Shown here: positions 1 through 13,652 of the stretch, one piece after another
How the letters are laid out: the number at the start of each line of letters is the position of its first letter
Numbering within the stretch: the first letter of the stretch is position 1
Assembly (NCBI RefSeq): GCF_043641665.1
Contig: NC_092183.1
Location: 7,294,501-7,358,500 of the forward strand
Reading direction: 5' to 3'
From: Enoplosus armatus
Taxonomy: Eukaryota; Chordata; Actinopteri; Centrarchiformes; Enoplosidae
DNA length: 64,000 nt
Notes under the pieces: model-generated
Told to the model about the DNA's origin: nothing
The model's input: only the letters and a program-made list of their open reading frames with translations
The model's database searches: none
Program-made: the position numbers and the translations under genes

Positions 1-2260
1 AGATGGGTCACAGTCTTTCTTCTGGTGGTGTCCCCACATAACCAGAGGAGAAATATGTTTTCATCAGCCCGGGTTGGATTTCTCTTTTGGTTTGTTTGGC
101 TGAAAAAGGTCTCAGAACCTTGCCTGTCCTAATATTTGTTTTTATAAATGGACCTCACTGCGGTCAGATTTCCCCACAAAATTAACACTGGTCACAGAAA
201 CGATAAACCGCTGATTAACCGCAGCTTCGAATCCACTTAGAATTCATGTTATGAGGCAGAAATATTCAAGTCATCTCAGACAGGCAGAGAAAGACGTGGA
301 AGAGGTGAAACTGCACAGAGAAAAGGGCAGATTTAAGTGAAAACAGAGGACAGGTCTGCACCAGTCTGCTCATATGAAGCCTGATGGAGCACAGAAACAT
401 TCTCATAGTGGAGAGAGGAGTGGAGACAATTCCCATCGCTCGGTGCCGCGCCACAGGAAATAGCCGGGGCCGTTAGTCTGACTGGCGTATGACTCTATAT
501 TCCATCTCAGTGTTGGCCCGAGGCCTCGCCACTGACACAGGCGGGAAACATCGAAGCGATTGTGCACCGCAAAGAAAAAAAAAAAACATGCTGGCATAGA
601 GCGCTGCTTAAGGCGATACACAGCTTCACAGCACACCAGGCAGAAAAGATTTACACACCCACTGAAGAGAGAGACAGTAACATGTTCTAGCCAAGGCAAA
701 CCCACACTCGTGTTTATGGACATTTTTTCTCTCACAGACCACAGGCTTTCCGGCGGTGGCTTTGAATGAGAGTGTGTGTGTGATTTTTTCCACACTAAAT
801 TCACTCTAATCAGTGTTTTAATTCTAATTGCATGTTTAGATTTTTTGGCTGGCTCTGATGTTTAACTATAGCGCGCTTTGGGAGAAAAGGCTAATTACAA
901 ATGTACGATTAGCAAGTAATCAGGGCAGACCTTTTCTTGTGGTGCTCTCTGTTATAAAGTCACCTGCAGCCATATAACATGGCATATACATCAGATAAAG
1001 TAGTATTCTTTACATTGGCAAGACATTTTACTGTTACTGTATTTGCACACAAATTCCATCATTAGCTACAGGGATTATAATCAGGGTACAGGCAGCAAAC
1101 CACTGCAGTGTGCAGAAAAACAACGTTGTCAATGTGCATGATGTTTATGCTTTGTATCTAAATAGTTAAGATTGAGGAGCTATTATTTATGGTTTGATTT
1201 TGTTTATTTTGAATATTCCAAAAAGTGTGAAATCAAAGAATTTGGAAGCAGTCAGATCTAAAAAATACCTTTCTGTTCATTTTCTTTTATTAGAAGCATT
1301 TTCTCATCTGTCCACATCAAGGACATTGTTTTTTGTAAACTACAGTGATTAGCATAAATTATGTCTCTTTTTTTTTTTACGTTAAAATCTGTTGGTCAAC
1401 TGTGACATATTTAAGTGGAAGGAAATAATTTGACTTTTTTTCCAAATAAGAGTTGTGTCTGAAGTGTTTTGGCTAAACCTGTAATTTTAACTCACACCAC
1501 AATAGAAATTGTGTGACAAATAGTGCTTCATGCTGTTCTTTGCATCCCAAAGCCATAATTTCAAAACAATGAAAAAAGTTAAAATTGTGAATCTGATCCT
1601 GATGATAGTCTAAGCTTGTCATGTTTTCACGCTTTGTAGTTTTTTTGCAGATGGACAGCTGCTAGTGGTTTGGCCAGCCATGGGAAATCTCCCTCCCATT
1701 AGCTTGCCTCCTGCCCTTTGTCATCTCTCTTATCTTCTGGCTCAGCCAACTGAGAGAGCAGTCCTCCACCAAATGGACAGAAACATTTCCCCATGAATGG
1801 AGCTATAGATAAAATCTACCCCCGATGATATCCTAGAGCGCAGTCCATCTAACTATCAGAGCTACATTCAGGCCTTCCAGCTACTGAACTATTTTAATGA
1901 ATACACAGTTAGAGCCGCCCTGGGTCAACTAACGCCTAAGGGTCTAGATGCCTTCCCTGTAAGACATGCACTTGTTTAGATATTTGACATCAATTTAGTC
2001 TTTGCACTTTAGCTACAATTAGCTGTGCAGGAAATAAAGTCTGAATCCATAGCAACTGGGGTGAAAAAGTGAAGTGTGTGAGTCAAGCTTTACAAAAAGT
2101 GAGTTGTCCAAATGGGTTTTTTTCATGCATATGGTTTTATGTAACTGTAATTATTTGGAGTGGGACGTGTGTAACATCCCCTGCAATCAAATGATCAAAT
2201 AGATTAATGCAGTCAAAATGATGACATCACCTCATGTGACTTTGAGTTTAATACTGTCAG
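1..2260. other. Intergenic, no gene recognised
   Basis: AT-rich single-copy-looking DNA. Two more complex islands at about 420-570 (CpG-containing) and 1650-1960 look like candidate conserved non-coding sequence. Open frames at 403-804 overlap on both strands and have no domain. Confidence 0.6.
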
Positions 2261-2660
2261 AGCTGTGAGCTCGAGACTCGAGACTGGGACTCAAATCAGA
2301 CTTAAGTCACAAAAGAAGACTTGAAGTATGACTTGGCCTTGGACTGCTATGAGAATTGACCTGAAACCTGTAAGCAAAAATATTAATGTCGTTCAAGGGT
2401 TGAACTCAGAATAAGACAAAATAAATAAAGCAACATCAGGCAAACACCTTGCATATTTAATTGAACACAGCTTTGAAAGGAACATTTTCAAATGCTTTTT
2501 ACATTTTACTGGACAGCTTTCCACAAACTGAAGGAAATGCAACTGACTTGAAAATTAATCGTTAATATTACTTGACTCTGTAGGATTTGAGAATTGCTTT
2601 GACAAGTCTTAAGACTTCACTTTGACTTGCTCCAACAGACTTGAAAATGCCCCACAGGTG
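2261..2660. repeat. Degenerate ACTTG/GACTT-rich repeat
   Basis: Words such as 'gactcgagactgggactc', 'agacttgaagtatgacttgg' and 'tcttaagacttcactttgac' repeat the ACTTG/GACTT theme imperfectly on both sides of a unique core. The pattern is familiar from decayed interspersed elements in teleosts. No terminal repeats were resolved. Confidence 0.4.
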
Positions 2661-3049
2661 ATGTTATGACGAAAAATATGAGTTTTTCAAGAGTTAGTTA
2701 GTTAGTTTAAATCTAACTTGGCACTGAATATATATAAAATAAGCTTTATGATCAGGGCTGCCAAGTTTCACCAAAAGTTCGGAGTGAGATTATGAATTTT
2801 GGTAGCAGCAGCCCCTCTCCCCCAGCCAACTAAAAATCAGTTTCCTGCCATTTTACACATTGTATGAGGTATATGATGTATTTCTCCATAGGGAACAATC
2901 ACATACTTGAATCTCACACATGACAAAATATGTAAACTATATACTGCATATGTCCATGTATGAACATGGAAGTCATCACCTTATATCTTTCTAATGGCCA
3001 GCTGTGTAGGTAGGCGTGCATATTGTCTTCGTTTTTCTCAGATCCCCAG

Positions 3050-3202
3050 ATCCACCCTCTCGTCCAAATATGGTCACTTCTGGTTCCAAAAAACCAAGAC
3101 GGCGACGGCCAAAATGCCAAACTCAAGGCTTCAAAACGGTAGTCCACAAACCAATGGTTGATGTCACAATGGCTACGTCCACTTTTTTTATACAGTCTGT
3201 GG
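3050..3202 (+). repeat. Interspersed percomorph repeat
   Basis: Contains 'caaaccaatggttgatgtca' and 'ggctacgtccactttttt' then 'tatacagtctgtggtt', which I recognise from memory as a high-copy element of percomorph genomes. The short frame at 3016-3270 is inside it and is not a gene. Confidence 0.6.
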
Positions 3203-5954
3203 TTAAAAGCATTTACTTATTTTGGGATTCTCAGTGTGAGAAATACGAGGTGTGGTGTGTGAGTGTGTGAACTGGCTGATATGTGTGAGTCTCACGGTCA
3301 AAGCATGAGACTTGGCTGCTCTGTTTATGATCATTGATCATACTGCAAAGGGCGTGTCCACCTCCATGGCTTAAAGCTGAGGTCTGAACATGTCAGTTAA
3401 GGTGTTTTAGATTGAAGCTAGTGATGTAAAACAAGTATAATGTGACTCGAAGATGATGAAGAATTATGCTGTGTTGTGCTATGGAATTGAAATCTCATAT
3501 AAAAATGTTTTGATGTACCCCCCGGTCATATCTCTGATAACAAAACGTCACATGAAATTAGCTGACTTTTCATTTGTGAACCCCATGAACAACCTGAGGC
3601 GGTTAGAAGTCATCTCTGTTTCATGTCGGCTCATTTTTCTTTTTGTTTGCTCGCTCATGCAGCCTCCGCCTGCACACCCTGACACAGCAGCAGACAGATT
3701 CCTTGCCAGAAGTGGAAGATAGCACCAGCAAGAGATGGAAAGATAAGGAAAGACTGTCATGACATGCATGTTGTCTTTTGAGTGAAAATTAGAGGCACAA
3801 AATCACTCAAGGAATTTCTGCTTTCAGCATTTCAGAAGACTGAACTCTCCTGTGGTGTTTGAATCGGAGTCGGAGACAGTTTTTTTCCTTTATATAGAAT
3901 TGTGGTACACATTGTCCAACACCATCAAAACTAAGTCGTGCAAACAGCAGAACTATTTGCCACATAAACTGTATTGTAATGAAAATAGTGTGTTGAGAAA
4001 CCAAAATGTGGTCAAAAAACAAAATAGTAGAGACTGAGAGGGTTGGCGTGGTCCATTTCCAACAAGATGTTGCCTCGGGGACTGTTCGCCAGCTGCACTT
4101 CATAAGCGTTCCGCCGACCAAAGATGCAGGTTAATAAAAAAGTCTCAGACGAAACTCCTTCAGGTTTTGAATCTGGGCCTCCGAACGCTTGACTTCATTA
4201 TTTTAATTTCCGCTGCCCCAACTTGTTTGAGTAAGTTTTCAATTTCCTACCGTGAACTTTCCTGTGCACTCAGAAGACTGCAGGGGACATGGCATGTCGA
4301 TGAGCTTGTCAATGCTGAATGACTTTCGGACACTAAATGCTTTAAAAGGCTTGAAATAAAGTTATTTTTGTCAATCCAAAAAAAAAGTAATCTTGAAAAA
4401 ATAATTTAGCTCGAGGGGGAAATTCCAAGAATAAGAATTCTAAGCATTCAAGTCATCAGACCAACCTTATCTCCTTATAGTCTTTATATACCACTAATTT
4501 AAGTAAAATAATCTTGAACGATGGTAATTATGATAACTTCTGTGAATATAGATTTGCACCAGTAGTGTTGCCAAAAATGAATGATAATCATTATCACAGT
4601 GATGTATTATCACAAATCCTCTTCTTCTTGTTTTCGATGCTGCACCACAGTTTTAACTTTTCCCATTCTCTAAAGATACATATAGGAGCCATTGCACTGT
4701 GCTTTCCTCCAACATGGCATACTCGGTGATGTCATGCAAATTACTCCGGCGGTGTATCATTTACTACTGTCAGCTCTTATAATTCAGAAGAGGTAACCCG
4801 CCTGATATCGCAAGTGACAACCTGTTGATGTGTTTTTGCTGCGCATTGAGGGAGTTGCTAGGCGCTTTTTTAGTCAGCAATTAATTTCAACTCTGGCCAA
4901 GGGTGGGTGTGACGGTCCAAATGGCTCGGAGGGTTTGACAGCCAGCCAAGAGAGTGAGAGAGAGAGAGTGAGAGAGAGAGAGAACACGAGCACGAGAGAT
5001 TCCTTCAGCTGACTTTATTTTTATGACCAGCAAACCACAGTAAACAAACAAAAGAGCACATAAATTGTTCATGGACTACCCTCTAAAACCCAAATCCTAG
5101 AAACAGTTCTGTAGCAAGAAACAAGTCTCTTGCATGACAAACATACAATGAGCGTTTTTAGTTTAATCTGTTTTATTAAACCACTCGAGAATTGTAGATT
5201 ATGCAATGAGAGAAATTATAAATTCTGCCTTTATATGAGGTCCCGCTTTGTTTTGAGAGCTTAAAAGTCACACAAAAAAAGCCAAATTCAAACAAATAAT
5301 ACATAACCCTGAGTACATCTCTTGCTCATGTCTTGACAACATTCAGACGTTAGTCATTACACAAGTTACTGCATCCCTGTGAAATGTGTCTCTGTGTGTC
5401 ATTCCAAATGATGACTAAAATATCAACCATACAGCCCAGAATTAATGTGTCTGCAGCAGTGTTGCCTTCTTAATGTTAAAATACACAAACTTGAAAATGT
5501 AATGTATGTTTAGACAGGAACAAGACAAACTGTGCCATTTTCTCATTTCTCTTCCTGTTAAGCTGGAAGAAGGTGTTTTGACACTCTGAGAGTGAAGTAT
5601 ACTCCCAGCAAGCTCTTACGAACACCAGCACAACAACAACCCACCCTGTACATGGAAATAAAGACGTCACACACACAAGTGGGAATTTAAATAAACACGT
5701 TAGGTCCTCCTTAGTCGAGTGAACCTGCTGAGGTCTGTGTTCTTCATGGATCTTCACCTCCAAAATGAGAAAGCAAGGCTTAATACAAGTAAAATTAGCT
5801 CACTCAGAGGATAGGTTCACAAATGTTCAAATCACTTTTAATACAATACTCATATGGCATATGTATGTCAAAGTTGCACTAATTAATATTGTATATTAAC
5901 CATGTGTCAGATGACTACATGTAATGTGAACGGTGTTTAACAACGATACCACAA
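3203..5954. other. Intergenic, no gene recognised
   Basis: AT-rich DNA with a (GA)n purine tract at about 4949-4982. Open frames here are short, overlap on opposite strands and carry no domain. Confidence 0.6.
4949..4982 (+). repeat. (GA)n microsatellite
   Basis: Interrupted AG/GA run on the plus strand. Confidence 0.9.
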
Positions 5955-6250
5955 ACAATTATCACCCGACTCTACAGTTCCCCTCAGGTCTACGAAGTGC
6001 TTTTCAGATCATTGTTTTGGTTTCTGGCCCAAAACTTTTTTGGTTCACTCTCCACTCTCATGAAACCTGTTTCCAGCCACAGCAGCCAGATGTTTTCAGT
6101 GAAAAAGCTCTAAAAGCCCACTGTACACAACCTGCCCAGCACCAGACTAGAGACACAGCCAGATATTTCCCCCCGGAGTTGGTGAAGACAGAGCCAAAAG
6201 AAGAGTGAATATTGGACTTACAAAAACAAAACAAAAAGTCCAAAGTTGAA
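5955..6250 (+). repeat. Dispersed repeat, copy 1 (paired with 51735-52050)
   Basis: Shares with 51735-52050, in the same orientation and order, 'cccactgta…acctgcccagcacca', 'atatttcc…ggagttggt', 'agagccaaaag' and 'gaatattggacttaca'. The match is spread over about 250 bases with many substitutions, as expected for two old copies of one element. Confidence 0.65.
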
Positions 6251-9200
6251 GAGTGTCACTGGTCTCTGTAATAATTTATCTATACTGACAATCAATCGAT
6301 TTCTATTCACATTTGGAAGAAAGTCCATAGTCCACGTTCTGTGAAAACATGCTTTTAAAATTAAGCCAAAGCTACTGTGAGGCTTCAGCAGTTTGTCCAC
6401 AAACCTACATGCGACTACCAGGACCTCCACCGCAGCTCAGCAAGGAAACACTTTATGGGGAAATTGTTTTCACAAAATCCACAAACTTTTGCACTAAAAT
6501 ACTGTCTTTGGAATATGCCTGCCTGATTTGACTAACTCGGCAGAGGCAGAAGAATGCATTTTTGCAAGTGTGGTCAATTTTGTCCATCTTTTACAGGAAG
6601 GGAATGCTTCAGTCAGTATGCACAGGAGGAATGGTTAGAGACCAGCAACTATTTTAAATTGACATATGGCATGTGAGTATTGTATTAAGATGCACATGAA
6701 ATAATCCAAAGACATTCTTTAACCAAATGGTTACTTTAAAGTTGAAACTTGGCTGAAATGAAAAAATACTCACCAAAACCAACTGTCAAAAACATTGATT
6801 TAATAATATCTTGTAACTCAAAGCAACATAAGCAACATTGTGTTTCACAATATGTAAGAAACAAATTTAAAAGTAGTAGATAGAACACATTTTGATGTTC
6901 TAGCCAGACAATGTTTTTCCTTGTGTTCAGGTTTTATTTAACACAGACTCTGATCTAGTTTGTTGTGGTCATTTACTGCAGTGAGTTTAACTAATGGAGG
7001 CTAACAACATCTGGACTCACTAAAGCACTATTAGCTGCTTGCTTATAATTGGCCCTGACCCCTTATTCTGAGGGGTCATTGGTCAGAAAAGGTTGGGTAG
7101 TTTAGGAACAGGAAAATTAACTTCCTGTTATTCAATGATAATGACTGCATTAGGTGTAAAGTTAACTAAGGGTCATTAGAAAGAATGTCACACACAAACA
7201 GCTGCTCAGTGTTTTAGAAATATGTTTATTGAATTTACTGAAATGGAAAACAGCTCTAAGTAAAGAACAATGTATTTTTTCCCCCAAAATATGTTTATTG
7301 ATTTTAGTTAATGTTGATTAAGCATTGAACAAGTTTAGCCAAACCTCTAAGGGATTGCTAAAGTCAGTACAGTGCCTGCTGATTTATCGCCTACAAAAAT
7401 GGTTTGACATTTTAGTGTTGTCAGAATTTGACAGAAGAAGTGGACAAAGCCACCTAAAGCACAGGGCGTGAGTGTGTGTGTATATACAGTTTTGTCGGTA
7501 TGAATGTCCTTACTTTGTTGTTTGATGTATTGTGTAAAATTAATTTGGTATTAAGCCTGAATATTAGACTCCATCCAAGCTTCATTACATTTTAATGCTT
7601 TTGTAGGTAAAGAACCTTCTCAGGAATCCTTTCATCATTATTAGATGCCAGCTTTTTGTTCTCACATCCAAAAAACATAAACTTTGACTGTAATCTTTGA
7701 AGCTTTATGCTGCCTGCAGCGATTGGAAAATGTCTCACTGAGGCGACTGCTCACTGCTGGTCCCGTACAGAGACAGAAAGGGCCCGAGGCTCGCTGCTCT
7801 GCTTCTAACTAACTCCATATGGTACGGGTCTGGACATCCAACTGACTTCTAAGACTGTTGCAGACTAGTGCAACGTAAACTTAGCATCTCATCTGAGCGG
7901 GGGCCACGGGCAAGCCCCTTCCCGTGCTCTAAGGAGAAGCATCTGTCCCCCATCGCTCTCAATAATCCACCTCGCCCATCGCCAAAGGCTCTGACAGTGA
8001 CGTGGCTTATATTTTTAAATCTTAGAGGGCTTAAAGAAGTCCGTTTCTCCATTTATTTATGTTCATACATATCAAATCATGCTAAAGAATCAGAAAGGTC
8101 TTAAGTTTTAATAACTAATACTTAACAGCTTAAACAAGCAACACAGAAAGGCTCCCCTTTTCTAGTTTTTGTCAAAGTCCAAGACACTTGGATCCCTCTT
8201 TCTGTGAGAAATTTTCTTTGGGAACTCTTTGCTGAACAAGATGGTGAAAGGGACTGCTGGCACTGAGATTGGATTGGTGAATGAGCAGGGTAAGAAAGAG
8301 TACAACAGGTAACAAGGGCCTACTGCTGAGAGACAGATGGCTGAGCTGCACAATAAGAGGCCTGAACACTAACGGGAAGCTCTGTGTGTTTCACGTTAAT
8401 GTGTACGTGTAAGACTTTCTTTTATTCGCTGAATATCAATTTGTCCAATGAGCAATCAAAGAATGTCTCATGAATGACTGTTTCACACAGCAGCTACTGA
8501 CATTTCTTTGGGGGTTACTCACTCCATGCCCTCTAATGAGCGATGTAAATGTGGCCGCTTGCATGAAAAATAGCGGTTATGTAGTAGTTGATGAATTCTG
8601 TTATTCAAATTAAAGACTGTAAATTGAAGTTAATCGGCATATATTGTCATGCTGGCTTGTTTATGGAGATAGTTCCAATCATAGTGTATTCCAACATGTT
8701 TTACTGCTTAACAATATAGACAAAATGTCTTCCAGTTTAACTCATGCATCGTATGTCAATGCTTTTAACTGATACAAAGCAATAAGGCTTCAGCTGCAAG
8801 TCATGGAGCTGAAGTCCACTGTAAAGAGTTGCTCAGCTCTTTAGAAACTTCTAACTTGACGTGATGTCTGTCCATCTTCCCTGTAACATTATTTAAAGCT
8901 TCATGTCATAGACTCACAATGTTTTGTAAAGTGTACTGAGAACAGAAAACTTAAATCTTCAGACATACTTGCTTCCATTTGCAGATCTGGAGCTTGGATG
9001 CATGTCAGCTCAGAAGTGTATGACTATCCTACACTGTTACTATATTATATGCAATGTGATATTCATTATTTCAGTTATTTTTAGATAATGTGCAATAATA
9101 TACTTTTTGCGTATCAAACTTCCTTCAGTCCACTTTGTCAACTTTATTCTGTCATTTTCCAGAATTAAGGCAAATTTGCTGTTGCTGTTACTGCGAGGAC

Positions 9201-11083
9201 AGAGCGCCCGCACCTGACTATTTGAAGCTAAGCACGACGACTGCATCACAAATACATAAAGCATGTACAGAACCGTGTCTGCTGCTGCTGTCTAAATCTG
9301 TTTTGGAGTTGAGGTAGAAATCAGCAATTACTTTGCTCATTCAAATCACTTTGTTCAGTTCAGTCCAAAGATGTGTAATAACTGACTATGTAGTTAGCTC
9401 ACTTTTTTCCTAAACGATCGCATCTCTGTTCAGAGGCACTTCAGTACATATGACAGACAGTGAACGCTGTCTTCTTCAGTGGTACGTTGCTGGTTCAAGC
9501 TGTTACATTCAGTTCAGTAGAAAACTAGCCAATACAAGCACTGCACATAATCTTAATAGCTCAGTGGCCTATTACTTACAACTGAGTTATCAGATTATGA
9601 TTGTTTCTGTAGCTTTCGCTGCCTTTTAATAAGTATTAAATGAGGAAGTAGCGTACTGTGTATCACGGTTGAGGTTATGATGATGCTCTCAGTCACCAGT
9701 GAGAGAAGCTCTACTGTTAAAAGCTGCTGATTCAGTGACAATGGTGATTCATTATAGTCAGTTCAGTTTAAAGATTTGTTTTTACATGTACTGAACACCT
9801 CTATTTTTGGAGTATTTCAAGGCTCTACACTTCACAATAAGTGGAGGTAGAGGGGTAGGTTTGATGCTTTCAGCCAAAGCAAAGATACAACAACACTGAG
9901 TTTGTGGTTGCATTGCCTCTGGGCCTACTGGGGCTAATGTTGGTAGAAAATTGGTGTCTCTACCTGTTTAACAGTGATTTTCGTACTGTATGTTTGTTAC
10001 TTACTGCAAAATAGTGAGTCTATACAAAAACCCCTACTGCTTGGTTCTGAAGGATAAATTACATGTATTGCAGATGTTTTAGGTTGCTGAAAATTGCTCT
10101 ATCAAACCCCATCAAAACTGCATTGGAAATATGTTAGCATGACATCACGTCATCTAACTTATCCGTGGGAACAGTACAACACCAGAGAGCTCAGAAATGC
10201 AAAGTACATTACAAACAGCTGTATTTAAACAGTTACAGAGCAAATCTAACTTTTACAGTGTGTAAGAAACTGGCAGTGCTTGCATTTAAATTCTGCCTTC
10301 TTAATATCTTCCATTCTTAAAATTGTGCGGCTGTTCACAGATGCCATCAACAATATGACACAACTGACAGCAGGCAATGAAATGACAACAACAGACATGT
10401 GAAGGCTTTTTCATCTGTATGGTGATTATTGCAAGAGAACATGAATACCAGTCAAGCATGCAGGCAGAGCATGGATGAATCACAGAGGATCTCAGATTGC
10501 AGGGCTCCAGCCACTGAAATTGATAGTCAAACCACCATCCCCCCTTTGGGAGAAAATCTACAGCAAAGAGTCAAACCACATCCAGTTTGGATCTCTGCCA
10601 GCAAATTATTCATTGCTTCAGCTATCTGGGCCAACACAGAATCATATGGATTACACACTCACACACACACACTAGTGCCCTATGGAAGTGAACTTGCTGG
10701 CTGCGGTGGCTCTCCACACTAAATAGCGAGGCTAACCAGTGTTTGCTTTGTGGAAATCCCTTTGGCGTTTGCAGAGTGAGATGGGACGGATGGCTCACAC
10801 AAGCCTGTTGCCCTCCTTTCTGCAGTCACGTGTTGCATGTCATGTGTTAGGGGCTGTGTGTTTTGAGTAAAATATGTGATAACTCTGCCGGTGGGACAAA
10901 ATACATACACAGAACTGAGAAATTCAGCTGCCTGTTTGTGGTATAAAAGGGCTGTGCAATGCTAAAAATAATCACTTTACATGGTTTCTTGTGGCGCTGG
11001 AGAAATAGATTTGAATCCAAGCTTGAGCTGCTAGTTTGAAAGTGGTAGACAAGGAAGGAGCAATCTTAATAACTACTGCGTAG
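6251..11083. other. Intergenic, no gene recognised
   Basis: Mostly AT-rich. A complex, CpG-containing island at about 7700-8010 is a candidate conserved element. A short (AC)n lies near 10652-10671. No exon with credible splice sites or a known domain was seen. Confidence 0.55.
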
Positions 11084-11301
11084 CAGTGATTCCCAACCAG
11101 AGGTTGTATCACAGGGGGTAATTCTGCAGTTGCCAAGGGGTACTTGGAAAGACTGTGGAGTATCTGATTTGAAAAAAAATAGAAATCATAGAAATATATA
11201 CACATATTTGTGTTTAGGGAAAAAGTCATCCCATTGAAATGAGCACACTTGTTGATGAAGGTTTACTTGAGCTCATCTGAGAGGGATGTTGGGAACTAGT
11301 G
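11084..11301 (+). mobile_element. Short non-autonomous hAT-like element, copy 1
   Basis: Starts CAGTGATTCCCAACC and ends GTTGGGAACTAGTG, an imperfect terminal inverted repeat of the hAT type. The internal 'ggggtacttggaaagactgt' then 'ggagta' matches the element at 26200-26624. No convincing 8 bp target duplication was seen. Confidence 0.55.
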
Positions 11302-13652
11302 GCTGTTTTTTTCTCTCTGCCCCATGATCCAGGGAGGACGAGGCTCTCGCCTATCAGGATTCGACCCGGCAACCTGCAGGCCTAATGTGAAAGCTCAGCC
11401 AGAGTTGGGGCCCAGGTCTCGTATCATCTGGTTTCTATTCTCCCTGCCCTGTCCAATGAAATCTGACCTGCTTTAGAGGAGAACTGAATTATGGGCCCAT
11501 CAATAAATACCATATTTCCCCCTTTGAAGTTGCATACGTGATGGAAAGTGGTAAGATGTCATGTGTTAAAGTTATTACCCAATTCCTTCGCACTAATCTA
11601 CAGTGCTTGATGTTCCTGACTTTTGAAGACTGTTGTGGCTTTATCTATTCTGACAGCAGCCAGACTCACTGCTTTTTTCACTTCGCCCAAACGTCAGAAC
11701 TATTCTCAATCTCCCTTCGACTTTATATAACCCCTGCAGAGGTAAGCTAACGGGAAGAGGGAGAGGTGGGTGCATTACAGGGTAAGATTGGCTTTGAATG
11801 TTTCGTGACAATGGTGGATAATTTTACCAGCTGGTGAATAGTCTGCTCTTGAGTCATTTGGAGGTGCCTATAAAGCCTGTGTGTAATCTTCCTGTCTCCC
11901 ACTCTTTAATTGTGCCTCTCACGGAACAAGTTGCTTTTGTTAAAAGAAGAGATAGCCTAAGGTCATTCTGATCCAACCAGCAAAAAAGACAAGACATGAG
12001 GATAAGATGAGCACTCATAAAATGTATTGTCGTGTGTTATTTCAAAGATTTTTCACACTGCATTACCTAAAGGCCGGGTTAGCTTGAAACCGCTTGATCC
12101 AGTTCATACTGCATGTAGTGTTAATACCTGTTCGAAGGCGGGTCGAAAAGCCTGCCGTCATAGAAAGAGTTGTGCAAATGCACATACCATTTTTAGGCAT
12201 TGTGAGACCATCCATCAAGCACTTTGTGTGAAGTATACTTATGCCTTATGTCAGCTTAGGCACCAGGAAGTACCACAGTGCTTCTTGTAATACAGTTTTT
12301 AAAACTCAAATAAAGATAATTTTCACTTTTTGCTTTGCTGAATGTTGAACTACAGATGTTTTGTGGAAATATTCTTTTTAACTTAACTGAACAACAAAAA
12401 CTGCCATATCTAGAAAAACCAGAAACAAGACAGTGGGTAATAGAAATGACAAGTCCTCAGTGACCTTTCGTGAACTGGCTGTTACTTGCACATGCTCAGT
12501 GTCAATGAAGATCTCAAGTTAAGAAGAGTTGCCCTCTCTGACAGGTCAGTGAGATCTGAGGTTAACCCTGCAGTAACAGCTGCGTGGGATAATGAGTAGC
12601 AGCACTCGTGCCATCCTGAAGGGGTGAAAAATACCACGACCATTAAGAAGCCTCACATGAGCAGGGAAGGGAGTGGAGGATGATTGCAGCACAAAATGAG
12701 GTGAATTAATCTGCAATTACAGTTGTAAAGAAAAGCTGACAGCAAGGCAGCATCAACATACTAAAACGGAAGAAATACTGTCTTAAAATGCTTTTGGGGT
12801 TCAGAGCAGCACATATAGAGACTTGTAGGAGTGAAAGGTTCCTGTAAAAGTGCTAAATATATATTTTTCTTACAAGAATATACTGTCATAGTCTATTTGT
12901 CTGTGTATCTATAAGGGTGCTCATGCATGTACCGTGTATATATGAGGAACGACACACTTCTTTCAGAATGGCCTTTATACCACAAAGCATCTGTTGACAT
13001 AGTCATTGTATCATTTCAGCGGTGCGTAGGAGGAGGTGTGAAGATGTTGTCGGTGATATTCATTACAAGCCGGCGCATCAGCCCATCAAAGCTCCCCTTT
13101 GTGGAGGGGATCAAGCCAGAGGCAGGTTAAGGCTTTCCACAGAGACGCCTGTGGTTTGCTCTTCCTCTTGGTTTCCTCTTTTCTTCGGCTGCACAATCTG
13201 AGCCCAAAGTTCTGCATTTTCTTGTCCAGGGATATTCAGCAAATAAAATTTGCCCAATATAAACGGATAAATTAAGAGTTTGTTGGATGAAATTTCACTC
13301 CAATACTTGAATGTAGCTACTTCGATGACAATACAAATAACATCTGAAAAGACACTCTGACTTTTGTGTGCGATTGACTCAAACCCAAACTTATCAACCC
13401 TATTGCATTGAAAATGTTGACAAATACATTCAAATTAAATCAACTTTGCATCTCTGAATGTGTTTCACTCATCATGCTCCCTACTGATCAAATTCACAAA
13501 CACATGACATTTCACTGGATTTGCACATGTATGTTGTGTTAATAAAAAAGTACAACTCAATGATAATATGAACCAACATATAACAACTTTAACAATATTC
13601 TGATTTACTATTAACAGAATGCACTGAAACAATTAATTAATTAATTAGACAT
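11302..13652. other. Intergenic, no gene recognised
   Basis: Non-repetitive islands at about 12530-12720 and 13010-13140 stand out from AT-rich surroundings but have no coding frame that I can support. Confidence 0.55.

Noticed and set aside
3016..3270. 84-codon frame with a basic stretch
   Set aside because: It lies inside a recognised interspersed repeat.
10429..10722. 97-codon plus-strand frame with a possible start
   Set aside because: It ends in translated (CA)n, has no domain and no supporting splice or promoter signals.
11355..11375. tRNA T-arm-like 'ggattcgacccggc'
   Set aside because: No matching acceptor stem, D-arm or A-box at the right distance upstream, so it is neither a tRNA gene nor a clear tRNA-derived SINE.
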